From the NCBI RefSeq assembly GCF_002432345.1, contig NZ_DJDT01000246.1, forward strand, positions 1-5,325: 5,325 nt of DNA. The letters are read 5' to 3'. Positions 1 to 5,325 of the stretch are shown here, in pieces (within the stretch, counting starts at the first letter, position 1; each line of letters opens with the position of its first letter). This DNA comes from Pedobacter sp. UBA5917 (GTDB lineage Bacteria; Bacteroidota; Bacteroidia; Sphingobacteriales; Sphingobacteriaceae). The notes below the pieces were generated by a model. The model was given only the letters and a program-made list of their open reading frames with translations, did no database searches and was not told the DNA's origin. The position numbers and the translations under genes were made by a program.

Positions 1-2786
1 CCGCCATCAATAGTTGTCCAACGGTCTTTAAAATAACCCAAGGTATTTACGTTTGCACTTACATTGGTGCTCATCTGCAACCTGTTTGCGTTATATACAT
101 CTCCACCGGTTGCCCAGTTGATAAAAACACTTAAATCAAAACCTTTGTAAGAAAAAGTATTGTTAAAACCACCTATAAAATTCGGGATACCGTTTCCGAT
201 TACTGTTCTGTCGGATGGATTGATCACCCCATCGCCATTTAAATCAACCAGTTTTAAAAAGCCCGGCTGGGCGGCATAATTCACGTCTACAGGAATACCC
301 GGTTTTAAGGTATACGTGTTATTTGTAGGATTGTAATTGAAATCGCTTACCTGGTAAACCCCGTTCGAGCGGTAACCGTACATCTGGCCGAGTGCGCTGC
401 CAACCTGCACCAGGTAATCGGTTTGGGATGTCCAGCTGTTGCTTAGCCTAAAATCTTCGCCATTGCTTAAAGCCAGCACTTTGTTTTTATTTAGCGACAT
501 AGTAAGGGTGCTGTTCCATAAAAAACTGCTGGTTTTCACATTAACGGTATTTAAGGTAAGTTCCAATCCTTTATTTGAGGTAGCCCCGATGTTTAAAAAC
601 TGACTTGCAAAACCACTGGTATAAGGAATCTGGGTATTTAACAACAAATCTTTGGTGCGATTATCGTAAGCTTCGATGGTTAATGCAATACGTTGTTTGA
701 AGAAACCTAGATCTAAACCGATGTTGAATGATTTGGTGGTTTCCCATTTCAGGTTCTTATTTTCAATATTATTCGGATAAACTGTAATGTTATTGGTATT
801 GTTTAAAGGATAATTTCCGGTAGCCAGCTGACTCAGCATTAAATAATTGGGAATACGGTTATTACCGGAAGTACCATAACTCAAACGTAATTTCGCGTCA
901 GACAGGAATTTAATGTCCTTTAAGAAAGGTTCGTTAATTGCCCGCCAGGCAAATGCGGCTGAAGGGAAATAGCCCCATTTGTTGTTATCGCCAAATTTAG
1001 AAGAACCATCCGCACGTACCGTAGCGTTAAAAAGATATTTGTCCTTATAGGCATAACTTACCCTCGAAAAGAAAGAAAGCATACTTTCTGCTTCGGCAAA
1101 AGATGTTGGAATGCCTGGCGTAGTACCCAGTGAAATATTATCCAAGCCAAGGTTTACGCCCGGAAATTTACTGTTACTCGCACTAAAAGCTTCCCTATCG
1201 GTGTAAAGCTGCTCCTGACCTAATAAAACAGATACTTTATGACTTTTATTAAAAGTATTATCGTAGGTAACGGTATTGCTGTAGTTCCAACCGGTAATAT
1301 CGGTTTGGGTTAACGAACCGAATGCGCCACCGCTCCTTTTGGCCAGTACAGAGCGCGAATCGTTAAATAGTTTATCTTTTGTACCCGATATTTTTCCCGA
1401 AACCAATCCGCGGTAGGTAAAATGGTTCGCAAAGTTATAATCAATAGCTGTATTGAGATTTAAAGTACGGTTGAGCGATTCTTTTTGGGTTGATTCGGCA
1501 CTTGTTTTAGGGTTTTGCAACGGAATCTGGTTTACATCAACCGTTGGGTCGTTATCAAGTGTTGCAAAATCCTCGTCGCTTAAACCAATGCCGCCAGTAG
1601 GTCTGTATTGAAAAAAGCTGATTAAAGTATTAAAACGGTCGCTGCCATCACGCGTACCAAACCCCGTTGTTTTTTGGTCGCTATAGTTCACAATGGCACT
1701 CAACTTTATCTTTTTGTTGATATTGTGCAAAAGGCTCAGTTTCGCTACGTTTTTATTCGATCCACCAGGTTGTACAATGCCCTGATCTTTATTATTCGAA
1801 TAAAAAAGGTTAAAACGGGTTTCTCCCTGTCCACCGGCAATGCTAAACTTGTTGTACTGGGTATTTACCCAATCACCGAACATAATTTTCTGCCAGTTAT
1901 TGCCCGGCCTGTTATCATAATTGGCATGGTAATCGGCAAATTTGCCAAAAGTATTTTCTACACCTGCCAAAAGCGTAGGGTTGTTTAAAAACCTTTCGTA
2001 AACCAGTACATTAAAATCGTAAGCATCCAATACCGGGATGTATTTATTGGCCTTTTTGGCTCCGTAATACATATCGTAACTGATGGTGAGTTTGCCGGGT
2101 TTTAATTGTTTAGTGGTTACCAAAATTACTCCGTTGGCACCTCTGGCACCATAAATAGCAGTTGCAGAGGCATCTTTTAATACATCAACACTTTCTACAT
2201 CGTTGGGATCAAGAAAGTTAAGTCCGTCGGTTTGGGGCACTCCATCAATAACATAAAGCGGTTCGTTGCTCTGGGTGATAGATCCTCCGCCGCGCAGGGT
2301 AATGGCCGGACTTCCTCCTGGAGAACCATCATCGGCAGCAACCTGCAAACCAGCCACACGACCAACCAATGCTGAGGCTACATTCTGCACCGGACTTTTA
2401 GCCAGTTCGTCGCCTTTTACTGATGAAATTGAACCTGTTAAATCGCTGCGTTTTTGTGTTCCGTAACCAACAACCACTACTTCATTGAGGTTATTTTCGT
2501 CGTCAACCAGTTTCACATCGATATTCGTCCGGTTTTTCACCAGCATTTCTACCGATTTAGACCCGAGATACGAAAACACCAAAGTAGCATTAGCTTTTAC
2601 CTTGATCTGGTAAGCACCGTTATTGGAGGAAACCACCTTATTGTTGGTTCCTTTTTCGGATATGGTTGTACCGGGCATAGGTTGATTGCCCCCATCCCTC
2701 ACCACACCGCTTACTGTAATTACTTCCTGTGCATAAAGTGCATGGAAAGAAACCAACAATAAAAATATAAGTATAATTCGTTTCAT
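1..2786 (-). CDS. SusC/RagA-family TonB-linked outer-membrane transporter, C-terminus cut by window edge
   Basis: The frame stays open from ATG at 2786 to the left edge: 928 codons without stop, so the last roughly 100 residues of a normal SusC protein (usually about 1000-1100) lie outside. Residues 1-20 form a signal peptide (MKRIILIFLLLVSFHALYAQ, cleavage probably before Q20). Residues about 24-96 are a carboxypeptidase-regulatory-like beta domain (VSGVVRDGGNQPMPGTTI). The SusC signature NEVVVVGYGTQKRSDLTGSI sits at 101-120, followed by the plug domain with LVGRVAGLQV (140-149), PLYVIDGVP (176-184) and YGARGANGVILVTT (212-225). The rest is a beta-barrel region with NLKWETT, and a DxNxDG loop at 848-853 that could bind calcium. 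There is no N-terminal STN domain, so FecR/anti-sigma signalling is not indicated. The family imports glycans, peptides or other large ligands with a SusD lipoprotein lid. The substrate here is unknown. It starts 9 bases after the preceding ferritin-like gene, so it is probably cotranscribed with it. Confidence 0.96.
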   Translation of the reverse strand, partial: MKRIILIFLLLVSFHALYAQEVITVSGVVRDGGNQPMPGTTISEKGTNNKVVSSNNGAYQIKVKANATLVFSYLGSKSVEMLVKNRTNIDVKLVDDENNLNEVVVVGYGTQKRSDLTGSISSVKGDELAKSPVQNVASALVGRVAGLQVAADDGSPGGSPAITLRGGGSITQSNEPLYVIDGVPQTDGLNFLDPNDVESVDVLKDASATAIYGARGANGVILVTTKQLKPGKLTISYDMYYGAKKANKYIPVLDAYDFNVLVYERFLNNPTLLAGVENTFGKFADYHANYDNRPGNNWQKIMFGDWVNTQYNKFSIAGGQGETRFNLFYSNNKDQGIVQPGGSNKNVAKLSLLHNINKKIKLSAIVNYSDQKTTGFGTRDGSDRFNTLISFFQYRPTGGIGLSDEDFATLDNDPTVDVNQIPLQNPKTSAESTQKESLNRTLNLNTAIDYNFANHFTYRGLVSGKISGTKDKLFNDSRSVLAKRSGGAFGSLTQTDITGWNYSNTVTYDNTFNKSHKVSVLLGQEQLYTDREAFSASNSKFPGVNLGLDNISLGTTPGIPTSFAEAESMLSFFSRVSYAYKDKYLFNATVRADGSSKFGDNNKWGYFPSAAFAWRAINEPFLKDIKFLSDAKLRLSYGTSGNNRIPNYLMLSQLATGNYPLNNTNNITVYPNNIENKNLKWETTKSFNIGLDLGFFKQRIALTIEAYDNRTKDLLLNTQIPYTSGFASQFLNIGATSNKGLELTLNTVNVKTSSFLWNSTLTMSLNKNKVLALSNGEDFRLSNSWTSQTDYLVQVGSALGQMYGYRSNGVYQVSDFNYNPTNNTYTLKPGIPVDVNYAAQPGFLKLVDLNGDGVINPSDRTVIGNGIPNFIGGFNNTFSYKGFDLSVFINWATGGDVYNANRLQMSTNVSANVNTLGYFKDRWTTIDG

Positions 2787-2795
2787 TTTGAATGA

Positions 2796-3716
2796 TTATT
2801 TAAGTTGAAATGCAGCCTTGATGAATAAATTGGCAGCGGTTTTTACCGTAGCCGTTAAAAGGTATTCGTCGAAAGCTTCCGAAGCGGGGCCAACAGTTAA
2901 ATTGGTATTTCCGCCTATACCAATCAGTTCGATACCGGCCTGTATGGTTTTCGTTTCCCTGTTTAAAAGTCCTGTATCGATATCGTAAACGGGGTTTAAG
3001 GTGCCAATCATCGAATCGTTGCCAGTTATAGGTAATAGATCGGTTCCATCGGCATCATTCCTGCGGATACTCACCCATGGGCGCAGGTATTTTAAGGTTG
3101 CGATCTGCAATTTATTAACCATTTGTCTTAATTGGGCCGAATGGCGAGCTTCTATAGTTTGTATACGTGCTGCCAGCGCTAAGGCCGAAGTACCCATTAG
3201 TGAAACCAATTGCCCTTTATAAGCCCTTTCTCCTAAATCTTCGAGCACCACAGCGGTGCGCAAAAACGTACCGTAATTGGTGGTTACATTAGCATTTACC
3301 TTAGTATAATCGAAATTGGCATAAGGCATAGATGCGCGTGGAACCCCTCCCAGATCGGTGATGGCTTTGATGAGTACATTGATGTGTGCCTGTTCCTGAT
3401 CGCGAAGGGTATTGATAATGGGTTTATCGGTTGCAGGAATTAAATTTGGTGTAGTGGTGATGGCATTATTATAAAACTGGAACTGCATATAACCCAATGC
3501 CAAAAGTAGATTAAGCGAATCAACCGTGACACTATTGGCTGTGGTTTGGCTGTAAGCTTTTTGAAAAATACCACTTAATGTTAGCGGCATTGCAGCCAAA
3601 GTTACTTTTTTACCAAAGCCGATAAAGTTTTTTAGGGCGGCACGGCGCGGACTAAATTTTTCGTAAACCCTGCCATCAATTTTTTCTATCTCGGTAAGGA
3701 TATTTAAAATATTCAT
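2796..3716 (-). CDS. Exported (Tat-type) ferritin-like protein, altered metal site
   Basis: This 306-residue protein belongs to the exported ferritin-like group (Pfam Ferritin_2 style), distinct from cytosolic ferritins. The N-terminus has a twin-arginine-like stretch SPRRAALKNF (22-31), a hydrophobic segment (about 38-50), and a plausible signal peptidase site AYS/Q at 54-57, which suggests folded export to the periplasm. The four helices can be followed: helix A LALGYMQFQFYNNAI (72-86), helix B with ExxH at E108-H111 (DQEQAH), helix C with E159 (VLEDLGERAY), and helix D with ExxH at E189-H192 (TIEARH). Helix A lacks glutamate: G75 and Q78 stand where the upstream paralogue has E75 and E78. 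About 80 residues with no recognised motif follow helix D, before a tail AFDEYL...FIK (281-300) that matches the paralogue's tail. The start follows the upstream stop by 11 bases, with no Shine-Dalgarno sequence. Metal binding and activity are inferred; ferroxidase function is doubtful with this helix A. Confidence 0.9.
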   Translation of the reverse strand: MNILNILTEIEKIDGRVYEKFSPRRAALKNFIGFGKKVTLAAMPLTLSGIFQKAYSQTTANSVTVDSLNLLLALGYMQFQFYNNAITTTPNLIPATDKPIINTLRDQEQAHINVLIKAITDLGGVPRASMPYANFDYTKVNANVTTNYGTFLRTAVVLEDLGERAYKGQLVSLMGTSALALAARIQTIEARHSAQLRQMVNKLQIATLKYLRPWVSIRRNDADGTDLLPITGNDSMIGTLNPVYDIDTGLLNRETKTIQAGIELIGIGGNTNLTVGPASEAFDEYLLTATVKTAANLFIKAAFQLK

Positions 3717-3727
3717 ATAATGGCGGT

Positions 3728-4447
3728 TTAAAGATTAATGGTGTTGAGTTTGGTTTTGATATATTTCGAGGCCTGCTCTAAAACTTTACCCGGAGCCAGA
3801 CTAACATCAAGTGCATTGGTGGCATCGGCACCTAAAGCGGCCAGCTCGTTCAGATCAGCAAAACCCAGCGCATCAACCAGACTGCGTACATAAGCTGCAT
3901 GGCGTGCTTCTACGGTTGCCACCTGACTTAAAAGAATGAGGTTATAATCGTTTTTACACCTCAGTAAAGCATCATTGTAAGCGGCTACACCTAAATCTTC
4001 GAAGGTTTTGGCTGCAGTAAATACCGAACCGGCATCAGCAAAATTGATTGATGAAAAATCGAATTCCAAACTGCCTATTGCAGCTGTAGATAATATTCTC
4101 TTAAAAAATTCGCGGTGGGCAATTTCGTGCAGTTTAATATCGTTAAAGAATAGCACCTGCGTTGGAGAGAAACTAGCGGGCAAACTTTCGATAGCTTTTG
4201 TGTAAAATGCTGCTTCCAGTTGCTCAAGGGCATAAATATAATTTAACAGTCCTACATCGTCCTTAAAATCAATCGTGTTATCGCTATTTACATAAGGAGG
4301 CTCAATTCCATCTGTTTTTTCTTTTTTACAGCCTACTGTTCCCATCGCTAATGCAGATAGTCCTGCAAACTGCAAAAACTGCCTTCGCTTTAGGTTAACT
4401 GAAAAAGAATCTCTTTCGGTTAAGCTTTCAGAATTACTTTCAATCAT
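3728..4447 (-). CDS. Tat-type ferritin-like protein, probable lipoprotein, with intact diiron ligand set
   Basis: This is a 239-residue exported ferritin-like protein. The twin-arginine motif KRRQFLQ (20-26) precedes a short hydrophobic stretch and TVGC ending at C40, which resembles a lipobox, although position -3 is T rather than the usual L. It is therefore probably a Tat-exported lipoprotein facing the periplasm. The helix ligands are all present: E75/E78 in YALEQLEAAFY (72-82), ExxH at E108-H111 (HEIAH), E150 in KTFEDLGVAAY (147-157), and ExxH at E180-H183 (VEARH). This E, ExxH, E, ExxH order is the classic carboxylate-bridged diiron bundle. The C-terminal tail ALDVSL...YIK (212-231) aligns without gaps to the tail of the next gene's product. 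The family is common in Bacteroidota, often as tandem pairs, and its physiological role is not settled; oxidative stress or iron handling is a guess. It is the first gene of the putative three-gene operon. The ATG at 4447 is the only start that keeps the Tat motif near the N-terminus. Confidence 0.92.
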   Translation of the reverse strand: MIESNSESLTERDSFSVNLKRRQFLQFAGLSALAMGTVGCKKEKTDGIEPPYVNSDNTIDFKDDVGLLNYIYALEQLEAAFYTKAIESLPASFSPTQVLFFNDIKLHEIAHREFFKRILSTAAIGSLEFDFSSINFADAGSVFTAAKTFEDLGVAAYNDALLRCKNDYNLILLSQVATVEARHAAYVRSLVDALGFADLNELAALGADATNALDVSLAPGKVLEQASKYIKTKLNTINL

Positions 4448-4492
4448 TTTGGTTAGTTGATTTATAATGTTCGGTTTTTCCCGTTATTGATA

Positions 4493-4535
4493 CCGGCCTG
4501 GTTACAACCTGCATCAATTATTATTATCCGGCCAG
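4493..4535. repeat. Spaced CCGGCCwG direct repeat with a short dyad, possible operator
   Basis: CCGGCCTG at 4493-4500 and CCGGCCAG at 4528-4535 are direct repeats 35 bases apart in an otherwise AT-rich leader. The first copy overlaps an imperfect palindrome, CTGGTTACAACCTG (4498-4511), with GGTT/AACC arms. They lie 46-88 bases upstream of the first ferritin-like start codon, where an operator or activator site would be expected. The function is inferred from position and symmetry only. Confidence 0.3.
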
Positions 4536-4685
4536 ATGTTTTAAACCTTTTCAAATTTGGTTAGTCTTAAAGGTTATTTAGGAAATCATCCGAGATTTAT
4601 TTTACTCATCAATTTCCATTCATCTAACGGTAACGAATTTAGCATTAGGGATAGAAACAGGCTTTTAAATTTGTTTAAAATACTA

Positions 4686-4695
4686 TCAAATTTGA
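4686..4695. repeat. Perfect 10-bp palindrome TCAAATTTGA, with two related copies
   Basis: TCAAATTTGA is a perfect palindrome. A 9-of-10 copy (TCAAATTTGG) lies at 4551-4560, and a weaker one (TTAAATTTGT) at 4665-4674. Repeated palindromes upstream of an operon can be binding sites of a dimeric regulator, but AT-rich DNA produces such strings by chance. Confidence 0.3.
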
Positions 4696-4717
4696 ACAAA
4701 CATGCCTTGAAGGGACT

Positions 4718-4756
4718 ATTTTAAGCTTATTTACACTGATTTTGGCTTAAAATCAG
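4718..4756. repeat. Two overlapping, mutually exclusive hairpins
   Basis: CTGATTTT (4736-4743) and AAAATCAG (4749-4756) form a perfect 8-bp stem with the 5-base loop GGCTT. The right side also takes part in a second perfect inverted repeat: ATTTTAAGC (4718-4726) with GCTTAAAAT (4745-4753), 9 bp. Only one of the two can form at a time, since they share 4745-4753. Neither is followed by a run of U on either strand, so they are not simple terminators. Confidence 0.4.
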
Positions 4757-4833
4757 ATCAAAAATTATATTGGCGGGCATTATAAAAAATAAATCGTTTT
4801 GCATTTCCCTGTAAGCAATATCCTACATTATCT

Positions 4834-4873
4834 AAAAAAAAGGAAGGATATCCTAAATTAGAATATCCTTCCT
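4834..4873 (-). terminator. Rho-independent terminator of the XRE regulator gene
   Basis: On the minus strand, AGGAAGGATATTCTAA (4873-4858) pairs with the complementary arm (4856-4841) through 16 positions. The only imperfection is a G-U wobble, and the innermost pair would open to form the loop. The stem runs directly into a U tract (4840-4834). On the plus strand the wobble becomes a C-A mismatch and no U tract follows, so the terminator acts on minus-strand transcripts. It starts 32 bases after the XRE stop codon and separates that gene from the ferritin-like operon. Confidence 0.88.
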
Positions 4874-4904
4874 GTATTAAATATCCGAAAAGGATTTGAG
4901 AAAT

Positions 4905-5117
4905 TTAAATATCGATCAGATCCTCTACAAATTCTTCAAAAGTAATATTGTAGGCTTTTATCAACATGTAAACATGTATAAAACTTGGAGTACCCACATC
5001 ATTCTCCCATTTAATATAGGTGGGTCTGCTAATTGAAAGTAAATCTGCTACTTCCTGCTGTGTTAATCCTTTCTCCTGCCTAAATCGTTTTAAAATCTTC
5101 CCTAATCTTTTATTCAT
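4905..5117 (-). CDS. Small XRE-family helix-turn-helix transcriptional regulator
   Basis: A 70-residue protein consisting of little more than one HTH_3/XRE domain. LTQQEVADLLSIS (18-30) forms the first helix and turn, and RPTYIKWEND (31-40) is the recognition helix with the family's typical W37-E38. The tail ITFEEFVEDLID (58-69) is the usual closing helix. It should bind DNA as a dimer in the cytoplasm; there is no effector or protease domain. The start at 5117 (MNKRLGKILKRFRQ) gives the normal domain boundary. The frame stays open upstream to an ATG at 5261, but those 48 residues are unlike the family and would cover the promoter at 5160-5153, so I reject them. No toxin or antitoxin partner is seen on the 3' side. 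Its targets are unknown; the dyads near its own promoter suggest autoregulation. Confidence 0.88.
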   Translation of the reverse strand: MNKRLGKILKRFRQEKGLTQQEVADLLSISRPTYIKWENDVGTPSFIHVYMLIKAYNITFEEFVEDLIDI

Positions 5118-5139
5118 ATAAATTATGCTAATAAAATAT

Positions 5140-5156
5140 TTTGGGATGTGTCCAAA
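5140..5156. promoter_or_regulatory. Possible operator dyad TTTGG-N7-CCAAA over XRE promoter
   Basis: TTTGG (5140-5144) and CCAAA (5152-5156) are perfect inverted half-sites separated by 7 bases. The dyad overlaps the 3' half of the -7 element and the expected transcription start, where a repressor would block initiation. Small XRE proteins commonly autoregulate this way. Binding by this regulator is an inference. Confidence 0.4.
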
Positions 5157-5160
5157 TATA
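5153..5160 (-). promoter_or_regulatory. -7 promoter element (TATATTTG) of XRE gene
   Basis: Reading 5160 to 5153 on the minus strand gives TATATTTG, an exact match to the Bacteroidota primary-sigma -7 consensus TAnnTTTG, 35 bases before the ATG at 5117. The -33 TTTG is not clearly present; only a T-rich run (about 5185-5180) is found at roughly the right distance. A start of transcription near 5146 is expected. Confidence 0.6.
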
Positions 5161-5242
5161 AAATAAATAGGTTCGATGTAAAAAATTATATCAGTAATGT
5201 AAAGAAATGTATCACTTTTGGTGTTGATGATTACAACTACCC

Positions 5243-5270
5243 TATTGGTCGGCGCACTCATCGGCCAATA
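5243..5270. repeat. Hairpin-forming inverted repeat in the middle of the divergent region
   Basis: TATTGGTCG (5243-5251) and CGGCCAATA (5262-5270) form a 9-bp stem around a 10-base loop, perfect except for one U-G pair in plus-strand RNA. No U tract follows on either strand, so it is not a clear terminator. It lies between the two bipartite half-sites and could be a protein-binding site. Confidence 0.35.
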
Positions 5271-5288
5271 AATTTCTCCCTGAAATCC

Positions 5289-5297
5289 TATTGTTTG
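5289..5297 (+). promoter_or_regulatory. Possible rightward promoter element TATTGTTTG
   Basis: On the plus strand TATTGTTTG resembles TAnnTTTG but has three bases, not two, between TA and TTTG. It stands in the mirror copy of the XRE promoter block, so it may drive a divergent gene starting beyond 5325. No coding start is visible inside the window. Confidence 0.25.
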
Positions 5298-5325
5298 GAC
5301 ACGAATACCAATATTTTTTCCGCTC

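Larger units (their letters stand above)
4448..4833. other. Gene-free leader between terminator and ferritin-like operon
   Basis: About 390 AT-rich bases without a convincing gene on either strand. The region must carry the promoter of the minus-strand operon that starts at 4447. I found no exact minus-strand match to the Bacteroidota -7 element TAnnTTTG, so the promoter is either degenerate or depends on another sigma factor or activator. Several dyads and repeats occur here and are listed separately. The 10-mer ACTAACCAAA (minus strand) occurs twice, at 4457-4448 and 4565-4556; the first copy abuts the start codon. A 7-base inverted repeat (AACCTTT at 4544-4550, AAAGGTT at 4569-4575) flanks the second copy. 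Confidence 0.7.
5133..5317. repeat. Long-range inverted repeat of two bipartite half-sites
   Basis: AAAATATT (5133-5140), 7 bases, then GTGTCCAAA (5148-5156) on the left is mirrored on the right by TTTGGACAC (5294-5302), 7 bases, then AATATTTT (5310-5317). Both blocks are identical in the two copies and the intervening spacers have equal length but different sequence, giving 17 matching positions in 24. The arms face away from each other across about 137 bases. The left copy coincides with the XRE promoter. The simplest reading is a duplicated promoter/operator unit serving divergent genes. Confidence 0.5.

Noticed and set aside
1674..2762. Plus-strand open frames within the SusC region (1674-1988, 2266-2466, 2454-2762)
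   Set aside because: They lie antisense to a long, clearly conserved SusC frame, have no recognisable domains, and their composition follows from the opposite strand.
3001..4205. Plus-strand open frames at 3001-3222 and 4008-4205
   Set aside because: Both are antisense to conserved helices of the ferritin-like genes and show no domain or start signal.
2796..4447. Classical cytosolic ferritin, bacterioferritin or Dps
   Set aside because: Both proteins have Tat-type export signals, lengths of 239 and 306 residues, and a C-terminal tail absent from those families.
4666..4673. Plus-strand TAAATTTG matching the -7 promoter consensus
   Set aside because: No -33 element at the right distance and no plus-strand gene or obvious small RNA downstream; it is one of the AT-rich palindrome copies.
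5118..5261. 48-residue N-terminal extension of the XRE regulator
   Set aside because: It does not resemble the family, would run through the -7 promoter element, and the ATG at 5117 gives a complete standard XRE domain.
5148..5302. MITE or insertion-sequence remnant bounded by GTGTCCAAA/TTTGGACAC
   Set aside because: No target-site duplication is seen at the ends, the similarity continues outside the supposed termini (AAATATT blocks), and no transposase trace is present. A duplicated regulatory site explains it better.

Overview
The window looks like chromosome of a Bacteroidota bacterium, most likely Sphingobacteriaceae (Pedobacter-like). This rests on a SusC/RagA-type TonB-linked outer-membrane transporter, signal peptides ending in a Q-starting mature protein, translation starts without Shine-Dalgarno sequences, an AT-rich base composition, and a Bacteroidota-type -7 promoter element (TAnnTTTG). 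The genus is an inference from gene style only. All genes recognised here lie on the minus strand, so transcription runs from high to low coordinates.

Layout, in transcription order. At 5133-5317 there is a promoter/operator region with a long-range inverted repeat, which may be shared with a divergent gene beyond the right edge. A small XRE-type helix-turn-helix regulator (5117 to 4905) follows and ends at a strong intrinsic terminator (4873 to 4834). A gene-free leader of about 390 bases (4833 to 4448) holds several dyads. Next come three closely packed genes with gaps of 11 and 9 bases: a Tat-type, probably lipid-anchored ferritin-like protein (4447 to 3728), a second Tat-type exported ferritin-like protein (3716 to 2796), and a SusC-family TonB-dependent transporter (2786 to the left edge, C-terminus missing). 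A SusD partner would be expected beyond the left edge.

The three close-packed genes look like one operon. It would place two non-cytosolic, ferritin-fold proteins next to an outer-membrane importer. The first ferritin-like protein keeps all the carboxylate and histidine positions expected of a diiron four-helix bundle. The second is clearly its paralogue, with the same helix order and C-terminal tail, but it has lost the first-helix glutamates. The pair may therefore be a catalytic and a non-catalytic subunit. The transported substrate, and whether iron is involved at all, cannot be told from the sequence. No RNA genes, CRISPR arrays or complete mobile elements were seen.
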